Shown: positions 25,328-33,394 of the stretch, one piece after another | Layout of the letters: every line of letters begins with the position of its first letter | How positions within the stretch are numbered: position 1 is the stretch's first letter | Origin: Chloroflexota bacterium | GTDB lineage: Bacteria > Chloroflexota > Anaerolineae > UBA1429 | Length of the DNA: 64,000 nt | NCBI GenBank assembly: GCA_012729455.1 | Contig: JAAYDC010000014.1 | Span: forward strand, 36,692-100,691 | Direction: 5' to 3' | Notes under the pieces: model-generated | The model's database searches: none | What the model saw: the letters and a program-made list of their open reading frames with translations, nothing else | What the model was told of the DNA's origin: nothing | Program-made: the position numbers and the translations under genes

Positions 25328-26962
25328 TCAGAAACTTGGCGGGGGCGGTTGTTTGGGCCAGCGGGTCAGATCCCACGAGCCATCGGCGTGATATTGCACG
25401 GCATTGGCGGCCAGCACCTCGCGAGATTGCAGGGCGAGCTCGCTGTCGGCCGTCGCCAGGAACTGCTCGAGGCTGCGCTCTCCGAGGAGCCACAGGCCCA
25501 TCTCGCGCTGAATCACGTCGTAAAAGGTGGTGTGCCCGCCACTGCCCAGCCAATAGATCGGCGGCTGCCAGGCATGCACGCCGGGGGGCGCGTCCAGGCG
25601 GTCGCCCAGGAGCTTGCCCATCTCGGGCGGAATCGCCGCCCCGCGCACAGAGGGAAGCAGCATAGGCACCTCGTTGACCAGGTGGCTATTGTTTTCGGGC
25701 GTGGTGGTCAGCATCAGCCAGTCGATGCATTGCTGCAGGTGGCCGCGTTCGACGGCAGCGATGTTGATGCCCGCCGCGCTCGAGTAGCCGCCGACATCGA
25801 CGGGCAGCATGGCGGGGTCGGGCGCAAAGGGGCTCGAGGCGCGCGTCACGGGCGGCAGCCACATGCCGCCCCACTCAAAGGGCAGCAGGTCATCGGCCGC
25901 CAGATCGCGCACCAGCCAGCAGCCCTCCCACAGCATCGCCAGCTGCTGGTTCATGAATTTGTCCCAGCTGTAGCGCATGATGCTGCGCGTCTCGGCGCCG
26001 ATCGGCAAATAGGGCTTGAAGGCTTTCAGGAGCTCGAAATAGCCACGCATGGGCGCTTCGCTGAAAGGCCGCCAGCCGTTGACCAGCACCTGGTAGACGA
26101 TCTCTTCCTGGCTGACGGTGCCGGCCTGGTCGGGCGAGGTCTCGGGGTCGTGGTAGTTGAACAGGTCGAGCTGCTCGGTATAGGGCCAAAAGAACTGATC
26201 CGCCAGGATGCCCATCAGCCAGCCATCCAGGATCGAATAGGCCATGCTAAAGGGCAGCACATCGAGGGCCTGCAGTTTCTGGCACCACTCGATCAGCGCC
26301 TGCCAGTCTGGCAGAGCGCCCGTACCGGTGGCCTCGACTTCAGCCGGATCGATGCCGGCACGCGCGAGCATGTCGAGGTTGAGGTAGACGCCCGTCACCG
26401 TGCGGTCGAGCGGTACCCCGCCCAGTTTGCCCGGCGTGCCGGCCGTGCCCAGCACCGAGCCGTTAAAGCTGGCGCCCCAGGTAGGGGCTGCGTCGGGAGC
26501 AAACGGATTGGGCATTTTGAGGTATTCGTTGATCGGCACGACCGCCCCCAGCACGCTCAGTCCGTTGAGGTAGGGCAGCGGCACGGTGAGGATATCGGGG
26601 CCGGTATCCAGAAAGGCCTGTGTGGTGATCCACGACTCGAGCGGCATCAAGGGAGGCTGTTCGACAAAGCGCACCTTGGCGGTTGGATACAAATCCACCC
26701 ACGAGACGGCGATCTGGGCGAGGGCCTCGCGCGGCACGGTCTCGACCATGCCCCAGGTGCGCGCCGAATTGGGGGTATACTCGCCGGCAAAGACGGTAAA
26801 GTCGCAGTAAAAGCTGGAAGGCTCGGGGCTATCCCCGCCGCTGACGGGCGGGCAGGAATTGATGTTCTGAGGGTCAATGCACGAGGAGGTCACTGCACCC
26901 ACAGCTGCTAGCGTAGCAATGCGCAGGAACTGGCGGCGGCTGAGCCGGCGGTTAGCCGTCAT
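25328..26962 (-). CDS. Solute-binding-like lipoprotein (first of a tandem pair)
   Basis: This 544-residue protein has a twin-arginine-like leader (LSRRQFLRI, R9-R10) with a cysteine at C28 in TSSC suitable for lipidation. The body resembles family 1 solute-binding proteins, with YLKMPNPFAPDAAPTWGASF and a late WLMLTTTPENNSHLVNE block, but it is more divergent than its neighbour. Two binding proteins back to back without permeases is unusual and suggests either a shared permease or different ligands for one transporter. The pair is cotranscribed (16-bp gap). Confidence 0.8.
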   Translation of the reverse strand: MTANRRLSRRQFLRIATLAAVGAVTSSCIDPQNINSCPPVSGGDSPEPSSFYCDFTVFAGEYTPNSARTWGMVETVPREALAQIAVSWVDLYPTAKVRFVEQPPLMPLESWITTQAFLDTGPDILTVPLPYLNGLSVLGAVVPINEYLKMPNPFAPDAAPTWGASFNGSVLGTAGTPGKLGGVPLDRTVTGVYLNLDMLARAGIDPAEVEATGTGALPDWQALIEWCQKLQALDVLPFSMAYSILDGWLMGILADQFFWPYTEQLDLFNYHDPETSPDQAGTVSQEEIVYQVLVNGWRPFSEAPMRGYFELLKAFKPYLPIGAETRSIMRYSWDKFMNQQLAMLWEGCWLVRDLAADDLLPFEWGGMWLPPVTRASSPFAPDPAMLPVDVGGYSSAAGINIAAVERGHLQQCIDWLMLTTTPENNSHLVNEVPMLLPSVRGAAIPPEMGKLLGDRLDAPPGVHAWQPPIYWLGSGGHTTFYDVIQREMGLWLLGERSLEQFLATADSELALQSREVLAANAVQYHADGSWDLTRWPKQPPPPSF

Positions 26963-27286
26963 GGCATATACCTCCCCAGACTGGACGGGCAGGTCGATAT
27001 TCCATTATACGTCCCTGGCCGCCCTGCTTCAAGGGTTGCTGGCTGGACGGCGGGAACAGGCAAGTTGAAATATCCGGATCAATAAATACAGTGTATTCAA
27101 CAACAAAAAAAGCGAAATTGAGCTGTTTTACACGGCTCTGTCTCTATACACCGAGCATCAGTTGGCGCTCCCGCGTTTCGAATTCGAAACGGTGCAGGTA
27201 GCCAAAGATATCCTCCGGCTGCCACAGCATGCCGGCCCACTGGCAGGTTTCGCGAAACAGACGTTCAAGAGCCTCGCATTCAGCCA
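26963..27286. other. Intergenic region without a supported gene
   Basis: The stretch lies between the binding protein start at 26962 and the tRNA terminator. A minus-strand frame ending at 27144 gives a short protein-like reading, but its only ATG (27302) lies inside the tRNA terminator and lacks a ribosome site with normal spacing, so I do not call it. Nothing else is recognised. Confidence 0.4.
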
Positions 27287-27320
27287 GAAAAAGCAAAACG
27301 GGCATAGCCTTGGCTATGCC
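27287..27320 (-). terminator. Terminator of the tRNA-Ala operon
   Basis: A perfect palindrome (9-bp stem 27301-27309 with 27312-27320, 2-nt centre) is followed on the minus strand by CGTTTTGCTTTTT. It lies 24 bp past the end of tRNA-Ala(GGC). Confidence 0.85.
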
Positions 27321-27343
27321 TGTCCCAGAAAGGATATGCTTCT

Positions 27344-27417
<74 letters not shown>

Positions 27418-27448
27418 GAACGCCTGTGTGCGAGATAGATGATGCTGG

Positions 27449-27521
27449 TGGAGCTGAGGGGATTCGAACCCCTGGCCTCATCAGTGCGATTGATGCGCTC
27501 TCCCAGCTGAGCTACAGCCCC
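27449..27521 (-). tRNA. tRNA-Ala (anticodon CGC)
   Basis: The 73-nt minus-strand sequence folds as a cloverleaf. The anticodon stem CATCA/TGATG encloses loop ATCGCAC, giving anticodon CGC for codon GCG. It shares acceptor and T arms with the neighbouring tRNA-Ala(GGC) 31 bp downstream, so the two arose by duplication and are cotranscribed. CCA is not encoded. Confidence 0.97.
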
Positions 27522-27535
27522 GCGACAGCGGGTAC

Positions 27536-27563
27536 AGTATACCGCGATAGGTTGACGTGTCAA
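27536..27563 (-). promoter_or_regulatory. Promoter of the tRNA-Ala operon
   Basis: On the minus strand TTGACA (27563-27558) and TATACT (27541-27536) are 16 bp apart, ending 15 bp before the first tRNA. This near-consensus pair fits a strong stable-RNA promoter. Confidence 0.75.
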
Positions 27564-27572
27564 ATAAGTGCC

Positions 27573-28112
27573 CTAGTGCGGGATGACCCCCGCGGCATTC
27601 AGCGGCCAATAACGCAGCCAGGCGCGCCCGATCACCTCGTGCTGGGCTACCGGCCCAAAGGCACGCGAATCGTTGCTGGCACCGCGGTTGTCGCCCATCA
27701 CAAAGACATAGCCCTCGGGCACCAGCTGAGGCGGCATCGAGCCGTTGGTCGGCTGGCTGAGGTAGGGTTCATCAAGCGGTTGGTCGTTGATGTAAACCTG
27801 GCCGTCGTGGATCGAGATCGTCTCGCCGGGCAGGCCCACTACGCGCTTGATCAGCGGTTCGCTTCCGCGCTGCGGCGGGTTGATCACCACAATATCGCCG
27901 CGGATCGGGGCACGCACCCAAAACGAGACCTTTTCGATGATCAGGCGCTCGTTGTTGTGCAGGTTGGGCACCATACTCTCGCCCTCAACGCGCGTGGCCT
28001 GTACACCAAAGGCATTCACCAAAAAGACAATGATGAGCGCCGGGATGAGAGCTTCGAGGAGCTCGTTGAGCCAGGAGCGCGTTTTTACGCCGGCAGGTTG
28101 GTTACTATCCAT
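27573..28112 (-). CDS. lepB: Signal peptidase I
   Basis: This 179-residue inner membrane protease removes signal peptides from exported proteins. A single N-terminal helix (about residues 18-37) anchors it. The catalytic serine lies in GESMVP (S46) and the catalytic lysine in LIKRVVG (K89). The later GDNRGASNDSRAFGPV box is also present. Length is normal for short Gram-positive-style enzymes. It follows pnp in the same direction by 52 bp and fits the many lipoproteins and secreted proteins in this window, though lipoproteins use a different peptidase. Confidence 0.96.
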   Translation of the reverse strand: MDSNQPAGVKTRSWLNELLEALIPALIIVFLVNAFGVQATRVEGESMVPNLHNNERLIIEKVSFWVRAPIRGDIVVINPPQRGSEPLIKRVVGLPGETISIHDGQVYINDQPLDEPYLSQPTNGSMPPQLVPEGYVFVMGDNRGASNDSRAFGPVAQHEVIGRAWLRYWPLNAAGVIPH

Positions 28113-28164
28113 CTTTGCTCACCGTTACGGGAGCCGGTTCGCACCGGCTCCCTCTACGAGCTCG

Positions 28165-30363
28165 TTAACGACGATCGCGGTCGCGATAACCGCCGCGTCC
28201 GCCACGGTCGCCGCGCGATCCGTCATCGCGGCGCGGGCGCGATCCGCCCGAGGGGCGCTGGTCGCGGCTGCGGGCTTCTTCGACCGTCCAGCCCTGCAGC
28301 ACCGCCTGACGCGAGAGGCGAACCTTGCCGTCCGGGCTGACGTCGATGACCATCACCATCAGCTCGTCGCCTTCGCGGGCCACATCCTCGACCTTGTTGA
28401 CGTGAAAATCGGCCAGCTGTGAGATGTGCACCAGGCCGTCCATGCCGGGCATGAACTCGACAAAGGCGCCGAAATCGGCCACGCGCACCACCTTGCCGGT
28501 ATAGATGCGCCCGATCTCGGGCACAGCCGTCAGCGCGTTGATGCGCTCAAGGGCTTTGCGCGAAGCTTCGCCATCGGCCGAGGCCACCAGCACAGTGCCG
28601 TCGTCTTCGACATTGATCGTCACGCCGGTCTCTTCGGTAATGCTGCGGATGGTCTTGCCGCCCGGGCCGATCAGAGCGCCGATCTTGTCGACCGGGATCT
28701 TGACCGTCTGGATGCGCGGGGCGTACGGCGAGAGGTCAGCGCGCGGCGCCGGGATGACAGCGTTCATCACATCCAGGATCGTCAGCCTGGCTTCTTTAGA
28801 GCGCTGAAGGGTCTCTTCAATGATCTCCCAGCGCAAGCCCGTGATTTTGATATCCAGCTGGATGGCGGTGATGCCCTTGGCAGTTCCCGTCACCTTAAAG
28901 TCCATGTCGCCGAGGTGATCCTCCAGCCCCTGGATATCGGTGAGCACGGCAAAACGGTCGCCCTCGGTGATGACGCCCATGGCGATGCCTGCCACCGGAG
29001 CACGCAGGGGCACGCCGGCATCCAGGAGCGCCAACGTCGAGGCGCAGGTGCTGGCCATCGAGGTCGAACCATTGGATGAAAGCACTTCCGAGACAGTCCG
29101 GATGGTATAAGGAAAGTCCTCCCCACTCGGTAGCACCGGCAGCAAGGCGCGCTCTGCCAGGGCACCATGACCGATCTCGCGACGGCGCGGGCCGCGCATC
29201 ACACCGGCCTCACCCGTCGAGTAGGGCGGAAAGTTATAGTGGTGCATGTAGCGCTCAGAACTCTCGAGCCCGTTGAGGTGCTCGATCGACTGCTCGTCGG
29301 CCGCGGTGCCGAGGGTAACAGTCGTCAACACCTGGGTCTCGCCGCGGTTAAAGAGCCCCGAGCCGTGCGTGCGCGGCAGCAGCCCCACTTCGCAGCTCAG
29401 GTTGCGGATGGTGCGCAAGTCGCGGCCATCCACGCGGATACCGGTATCGAGAATGCGCCGACGCATGGCATCGCGAAAGACGGTCTCGTAAGCCTCGACC
29501 ACTTCAAACTCGCCCACTTCACCGGCTTGCTCGGCAATGCGAGCGCGCAGCTCTGCTTCTTTTTCGCCGCGCTCGGCGCGAGAAGCACCGCTTTCTACCA
29601 GCTGGTTGATCTCGTCGCCGGCCACGTTGCGCACAGTCTCGAGCAGAGCCGGATCGATGATGTGCTGCTCGCCAACGACCTTTTCCTTGCCGATCTCGGC
29701 GCGCATGGTCTCCTGCAGGGTGATGACATCCTGCATGGTCTCGTGCGCCAGGTGCAGGGCTTGCATCAGCAGGCCTTCTTCGATCTGGTCGGCCCCAGCC
29801 TCGATCATCAGCACCGAATCGCGCGTGCCGGCCACCAACAAGTCGAGCGAGCTGTCTTTGAGCTGCGAGACGGTCGGGTTAAGCACCAGCTGGCCATCCA
29901 CATAGCCCACTGCCACGGCGCCGATCGGCCCATTAAAGGGGATGTCCGAGATCGTCAGCGCCACCGAGGCGCCCAGCATGGCGAGGGTATCGATCTGATG
30001 GTCCTGGTCGACGGAGAACGGGGTCACGACGATGTGCACGTCGTTGCGGTAGCCTTCGGGGAAGAGCGGACGGATCGGGCGGTCGATCGAGCGGCACAGC
30101 AGGATCGATTCCGAGCTGAGGCGCCCTTCGCGCTTGAAAAAGCCGCCGGGGATCTTGCCGGCCGAGGCGCGGCGCTCTTCGAGGTCGACGGTGAGCGGGA
30201 AAAAGTCAATGCCGGGGCGCGGGGTCTTGCTGGCGGTGGCGGTTACCAACACCATAACATCGCCCATCTGAACCGTTACTGCTCCTCCGGCCTGCTGAGC
30301 CAGTTTACCGGTGCCGATGATGACTTCGTCATTACCGATCCTGGCACGATATTCCTTGAACAT
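28165..30363 (-). CDS. pnp: Polyribonucleotide nucleotidyltransferase (PNPase)
   Basis: This 732-residue exoribonuclease degrades RNA from the 3' end with phosphate. Two RNase PH-like domains are separated by a helical linker, with [13 protein letters not shown] early and the core motif near [16 protein letters not shown] and [12 protein letters not shown] domain ([19 protein letters not shown]) and an S1 domain ([20 protein letters not shown]) follow. The last 30 residues are Arg/Gly-rich, an RNA-binding tail not found in E. coli PNPase. It lies downstream of rpsO as in many bacteria, with a hairpin leader that suggests autoregulation. Confidence 0.98.
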   Translation of the reverse strand: MFKEYRARIGNDEVIIGTGKLAQQAGGAVTVQMGDVMVLVTATASKTPRPGIDFFPLTVDLEERRASAGKIPGGFFKREGRLSSESILLCRSIDRPIRPLFPEGYRNDVHIVVTPFSVDQDHQIDTLAMLGASVALTISDIPFNGPIGAVAVGYVDGQLVLNPTVSQLKDSSLDLLVAGTRDSVLMIEAGADQIEEGLLMQALHLAHETMQDVITLQETMRAEIGKEKVVGEQHIIDPALLETVRNVAGDEINQLVESGASRAERGEKEAELRARIAEQAGEVGEFEVVEAYETVFRDAMRRRILDTGIRVDGRDLRTIRNLSCEVGLLPRTHGSGLFNRGETQVLTTVTLGTAADEQSIEHLNGLESSERYMHHYNFPPYSTGEAGVMRGPRRREIGHGALAERALLPVLPSGEDFPYTIRTVSEVLSSNGSTSMASTCASTLALLDAGVPLRAPVAGIAMGVITEGDRFAVLTDIQGLEDHLGDMDFKVTGTAKGITAIQLDIKITGLRWEIIEETLQRSKEARLTILDVMNAVIPAPRADLSPYAPRIQTVKIPVDKIGALIGPGGKTIRSITEETGVTINVEDDGTVLVASADGEASRKALERINALTAVPEIGRIYTGKVVRVADFGAFVEFMPGMDGLVHISQLADFHVNKVEDVAREGDELMVMVIDVSPDGKVRLSRQAVLQGWTVEEARSRDQRPSGGSRPRRDDGSRGDRGGRGGYRDRDRR

Positions 30364-30408
30364 GCTTCCTCCTGGAATACTGTCCGCCAGCAGTTCGGCA
30401 CAGGGACT

Positions 30409-30442
30409 GGGGTGTGAGCCTCAAGCCTGAGGCACACACCCC
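30409..30442 (-). promoter_or_regulatory. pnp leader hairpin
   Basis: A long stem pairs 30409-30416 with 30435-30442 and 30418-30423 with 30428-30433, interrupted by one A/A mismatch and closed by a 4-nt loop. It lies 45 nt upstream of the pnp ATG. In E. coli a leader stem cut by RNase III mediates PNPase autoregulation; a similar role here is inferred. Confidence 0.55.
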
Positions 30443-30473
30443 AAACCCTGGCTAACCGACGTGGCGGCATAAT

Positions 30474-30503
30474 AAAAGGGTAGCTGGATAAACCAGGCTA
30501 CCC
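30474..30503 (-). terminator. Terminator after rpsO
   Basis: On the minus strand a 10-bp stem with one bulge (30494-30503 region with 30478-30487) is followed by TTTT. It would partly end rpsO transcripts before pnp. Confidence 0.7.
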
Positions 30504-30537
30504 TAAACAACCTTTTTACGATGTTGAACCCAAGAAC

Positions 30538-30807
30538 TTAACGACGCAGACCAAGACGGCTGACAATTTCCTGATACTTGGCCTCGTCTTTTTGGCTCAG
30601 GTAGTTGAGATGACGACGGCGCTGACCCACCAGACGAAGCAAGCCGCGGCGCGAATGCTCGTCGCTCTTGTTCGTTTTAAGATGCTCGGTCAAGCGGGTA
30701 ATACGGGTCGTGAGCAACGCGATCTGGACTTCGGGTGAGCCAGTATCAGTCTCGTGGCGATGGTAAACATCCACGATCGAATCTTTTTCACTCTTGGTCA
30801 ACGCCAT
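30538..30807 (-). CDS. rpsO: Ribosomal protein S15
   Basis: This 89-residue 30S protein binds 16S rRNA early in assembly. The sequence [20 protein letters not shown], the [14 protein letters not shown] segment and [20 protein letters not shown] are unmistakable for S15. The start at 30807 is preceded by an AGGGAAG site and gives the exact family length; an upstream ATG at 30837 would add ten residues. It is followed by a terminator and pnp, the common bacterial order. Confidence 0.98.
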   Translation of the reverse strand: MALTKSEKDSIVDVYHRHETDTGSPEVQIALLTTRITRLTEHLKTNKSDEHSRRGLLRLVGQRRRHLNYLSQKDEAKYQEIVSRLGLRR

Positions 30808-30901
30808 GACCTGCTTCCCTTCTCGCAAACTTTCCAATTGCGCGCAACAGTATAGCAGCTTTTGCCCCGGAGGGCAAATAAGTCTCCGTAGCGGGATTCA
30901 C

Positions 30902-30930
30902 TTGCAGCCGCTGCAGACCCGTGCTAGGAT
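30902..30930 (+). promoter_or_regulatory. Candidate promoter of the selenoprotein peroxiredoxin
   Basis: TTGCAG (30902-30907) and TAGGAT (30925-30930) are 17 bp apart, about 145 bp upstream of the ATG at 31075. Confidence 0.45.
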
Positions 30931-31074
30931 AATAGTGAGGGAAAGAGACCAGCTTTGCGAAAGGAGGTTCGCGTGCCAGTCGAGTTCAAGCCAGGATGCC
31001 AACGTCCCGCTATAGCCAAGCCGACGATCGAGATCGCACCGCTTGGCCTTGATATCAGAAAGGAGCAGCCAGCT

Positions 31075-31698
31075 ATGGTTCAAGTCGGCAAACCAGCCCC
31101 CGAGTTTACGGCGGCTGGGTTCCACAACGGCAAGTTCGCCAATTTTTCACTCTCCGAGTTCAAAGGTAAATGGGTATTGGTCTGTTTCTACCCGGGTGAC
31201 TTTACCTTTGTTTGAGCAACAGAGATCTCAGCAGTTGCTGAGAAGTATTCCGTTTTTGAAGAACTGGGCGTACAGGTTCTATCGGTGAGCGTCGACAGCA
31301 TTTACGTCCACAAAATGTGGAACGACCACGAGCTCTCCAAGATGATCAAGGGCAACGTCCCCTTCCCGATGCTCTCTGACCAGGATGGCAGTATCGGTAA
31401 GCTCTATGGCATCTATGATGCAGATGCCGGCGTTGAAACCCGCGGCCGCTTTATTATCGATCCGGATGGCGTGATCCAGGCCTATGAAGTGCTGACGCCG
31501 CCTGTCGGGCGCAATGTGGCCGAATCGATCCGCCAGATCCAGGCATACCAACTGGTGCGTGCCTCCAAGGGCACCGAAGCCACCCCTTCAGGCTGGCAGC
31601 CCGGCAAGGCCACCCTCAAACCAAGCCCCGACTTGGTTGGCAACGTATGGAAGGTCTGGAAGGTCTCCCAGGCTTTCGACCGCAAACGCTCCTCCTAA
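31075..31698 (+). CDS. Selenocysteine-containing peroxiredoxin (AhpC/Prx family), in-frame UGA at codon 47
   Basis: Reading through TGA at 31213-31215 gives one 207-residue peroxiredoxin that reduces peroxides in the cytoplasm. Codons before and after the TGA are in the same frame and both halves match the family. The catalytic motif PxxxTxxC appears as PGDFTFV then U47, so selenocysteine replaces the peroxidatic cysteine; ATEISAVAEKY follows as expected. R123 in TRGRFIIDPDG is the active-site arginine. The C-terminal block that carries the resolving cysteine in 2-Cys enzymes (CPAGW) reads TPSGW here, so T170 replaces it and the enzyme must be 1-Cys-like or use a partner. The only cysteine is C37. 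A ribosome site AAGGAG precedes ATG 31075. A SECIS-like hairpin follows the UGA. Automated callers will report two fragments. Confidence 0.92.
31226..31243 (+). promoter_or_regulatory. Bacterial SECIS-like hairpin
   Basis: A 7-bp stem (31226-31232 with 31237-31243) closes a 4-nt loop AGTT whose second base is G. The loop starts 17 nt after the UGA. Known bacterial SECIS elements place a small apical loop with a G in its first two positions about 16-37 nt downstream of the UGA, so this fits. Pairing is exact. Confidence 0.8.
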
Positions 31699-31715
31699 CC
31701 CGTCTTGTAGTAAAA

Positions 31716-31744
31716 CGAGGCATCCTGTTACGGATGCCTCGTTT
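31716..31744 (+). terminator. Terminator after the peroxiredoxin gene
   Basis: A perfect 10-bp stem (31716-31725 with 31732-31741) with a 6-nt loop, flanked by AAAA and TTT. It closes a single-gene transcript and also faces the minus-strand DUF1905 remnant. Confidence 0.85.
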
Positions 31745-31757
31745 ATTATCCCTGCCC

Positions 31758-32028
31758 CTAGCGCAGGCGCAACGTCACATGCGCCACATCGCCGGGTTGT
31801 TTATTGATCGTCTTGCGAATCTCTGCGGATGCCAAGGATATGACCAGGCGTCTGCATGCGTACCAGGCGTGCCATCGTAGGGCACGCCATCAAGGGTGGT
31901 GTGCACCGACACACGTTTTTTGCCAAGACTGCCTCGACATCAAAAGGGTTCTCGAAATAGGCCCCATCGATATCGGGCACCTTCTTGATCACTGCGTCAA
32001 ACTCGATAGCCTGGCCGCCCACGCTCAC
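31758..32028 (-). pseudogene. DUF1905-family gene broken by three frameshifts
   Basis: On the minus strand a GTG at 32028 overlaps the upstream stop by 4 bp and begins a clear DUF1905 reading, including IEFDAVIKKVPDIDGAY and NPFDVEAV. Near 31925 the frame must shift to continue as KKRVSVHTTLDGVPYDG, near 31870 it returns to LVRMQTPGHILGI, and near 31822 it shifts again to EIRKTINKQPGDVAHVTLRL, ending at TAG 31758. The three parts join in family order, so the original gene was about 90 codons. DUF1905 proteins are small beta-barrels of unknown role. Either true decay or base-calling errors caused the shifts. Confidence 0.75.
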
Positions 32029-33362
32029 GCTCCGGCGCCCTGTTCGAGATCCAACAGGTAGCGCTTGACCTCCAGCCCGCCGGCATAGCCCACCAGGCTG
32101 CCATCCGCCCCCACCACGCGGTGGCAGGGGATGATGATCGGGATCGGGTTGCGGTTGATGGCGCTGCCCACTGCCCGGCTGGCTCTGGGGTTGCCCAGCT
32201 GGCGGGCGATGGCGCCATAGGTGCTGACCTGACCGTATGGGATGGCCTGCATAGCCCGCCACACACTGGTCTGGAAGGACGTGCCCTCAGGAGCCAACGG
32301 CAAGCTGAAATCGCGGCGTTGGCGTGCACAATAAGCCTGTAGCTGGGCGGCCGCCTCCTCCAGGAGCGGTGTTGCCGTCGCCTGCCATCCGGCAGGCACT
32401 GCTTTGGGCGATAAATCGATAGCAATGATCGCGCCGGCACGTTCGACGATGCGCAGCGGGCCAAAGGGCGCCTGCAGGTCGAAGTAGTGCACCGGAGCGG
32501 ATGTGCTAACTTGCGCTTGATCCGCCTCTCGCGTCAGGCTTTGCATGATGGCGGCGTTCTCAGCCAGCTGATCCTTGTCGCGCTGAAAGCAGCCTATCGC
32601 GGCGATGTCGTTTGGCTTGATGCCCTGCATGACCTCGCGCAGCGCCGCCTCGGCCACTGCGCGCACCTCGGACGGGTTCTTGTGGTAAAAGATCTGCCCG
32701 CCGGCAAACACTTTGAAGGCGATGCAGGGCTTGGCCACCTGCCGGATGGTCTGCAGCATCAGAGGGCGGTCTTCCGGAAAGAATTTGAGATGTTTGCTCT
32801 TGCCGGTGATGAACGAGCTCTCTTTGGCAGCCCCGCGAGTGCGCGTGTTGTGCAGGCAGGTCACGTAAAAATCGGTTTCCCAACCCTCGTCTTCGGCGCG
32901 CATGACCGTCTCGGGCACGTGTGTGCCGATGCCGGCCGAGATGCCGGCGTCGCGGATCATCTTCAGGCGGTCGCGAATCAGCTGGTACTGCCCAGCCTCG
33001 CTCAGTCCATCGGTGGTGGTGCCCTGGTGATAGATTCCCAGCGGTTTGCAGGCCGCCATCTCGCGAACATTCACCGCGAAATCGGTCGGCGGGTAGGATT
33101 GAAAGATCACCTGCAACTCGGCGCCCGTATTGCGATAGTGCCGGATGGCGCGCAGCATGAACTCGTTGGCCAGCGGCAGCCAGGTGTTATAGCCCAGCTC
33201 GCTGGCGCGTGCCATCGCGGTTAACAGGTTTTGCTCGGTATAGTAGTCGAGCATGTCGTCGTACGAGATCAGCTCGGGGATATAGGAATGCCCGTTGACC
33301 GGGTTATCCCCTACGATCAGGCGGCTGACCTCGCTGCCCAGGAAACTCACGCGTGGGATCAT
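32025..33362 (-). CDS. TIM-barrel-like protein fused to O6-alkylguanine-DNA alkyltransferase
   Basis: This 445-residue chain has two parts. Residues 1 to about 285 look like a TIM-barrel enzyme of unknown function (SRLIVGDNPVNGHSYIPEL, then ELGYNTWLPLANEFM and CIAFKVFAGGQIFYHKNPSE). Residues about 290-445 are an Ogt/MGMT repair protein with the acceptor cysteine in IIIPCHRVVG (C413), which takes the alkyl group from O6-alkylguanine. No ribosome site or good start codon is seen at the junction. The gene lies 32 bp downstream of the rhamnosidase and overlaps DUF1905. The fusion could be genuine or come from a lost stop codon at a site where other indels occur. Confidence 0.75.
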   Translation of the reverse strand: MIPRVSFLGSEVSRLIVGDNPVNGHSYIPELISYDDMLDYYTEQNLLTAMARASELGYNTWLPLANEFMLRAIRHYRNTGAELQVIFQSYPPTDFAVNVREMAACKPLGIYHQGTTTDGLSEAGQYQLIRDRLKMIRDAGISAGIGTHVPETVMRAEDEGWETDFYVTCLHNTRTRGAAKESSFITGKSKHLKFFPEDRPLMLQTIRQVAKPCIAFKVFAGGQIFYHKNPSEVRAVAEAALREVMQGIKPNDIAAIGCFQRDKDQLAENAAIMQSLTREADQAQVSTSAPVHYFDLQAPFGPLRIVERAGAIIAIDLSPKAVPAGWQATATPLLEEAAAQLQAYCARQRRDFSLPLAPEGTSFQTSVWRAMQAIPYGQVSTYGAIARQLGNPRASRAVGSAINRNPIPIIIPCHRVVGADGSLVGYAGGLEVKRYLLDLEQGAGA

Positions 33363-33394
33363 CGCGCTCCTTACTACAAGGCTGACAGATGGCT

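Noticed and set aside
25199..26911. 570-codon plus-strand frame opposite the tandem binding proteins
   Set aside because: Shadow reading of GC-rich genes; His- and Arg-rich composition and no signature.
27144..27302. Short minus-strand frame with protein-like composition
   Set aside because: Its ATG lies inside the terminator of the tRNA operon and has no well-spaced ribosome site; no family recognised.
29167..30417. 416-codon plus-strand frame opposite pnp
   Set aside because: Shadow of pnp, which is unmistakable on the minus strand.
31213..31215. TGA in the peroxiredoxin as a simple nonsense mutation
   Set aside because: It falls exactly on the catalytic cysteine codon, is followed by a SECIS-like hairpin, and the rest of the gene is intact.
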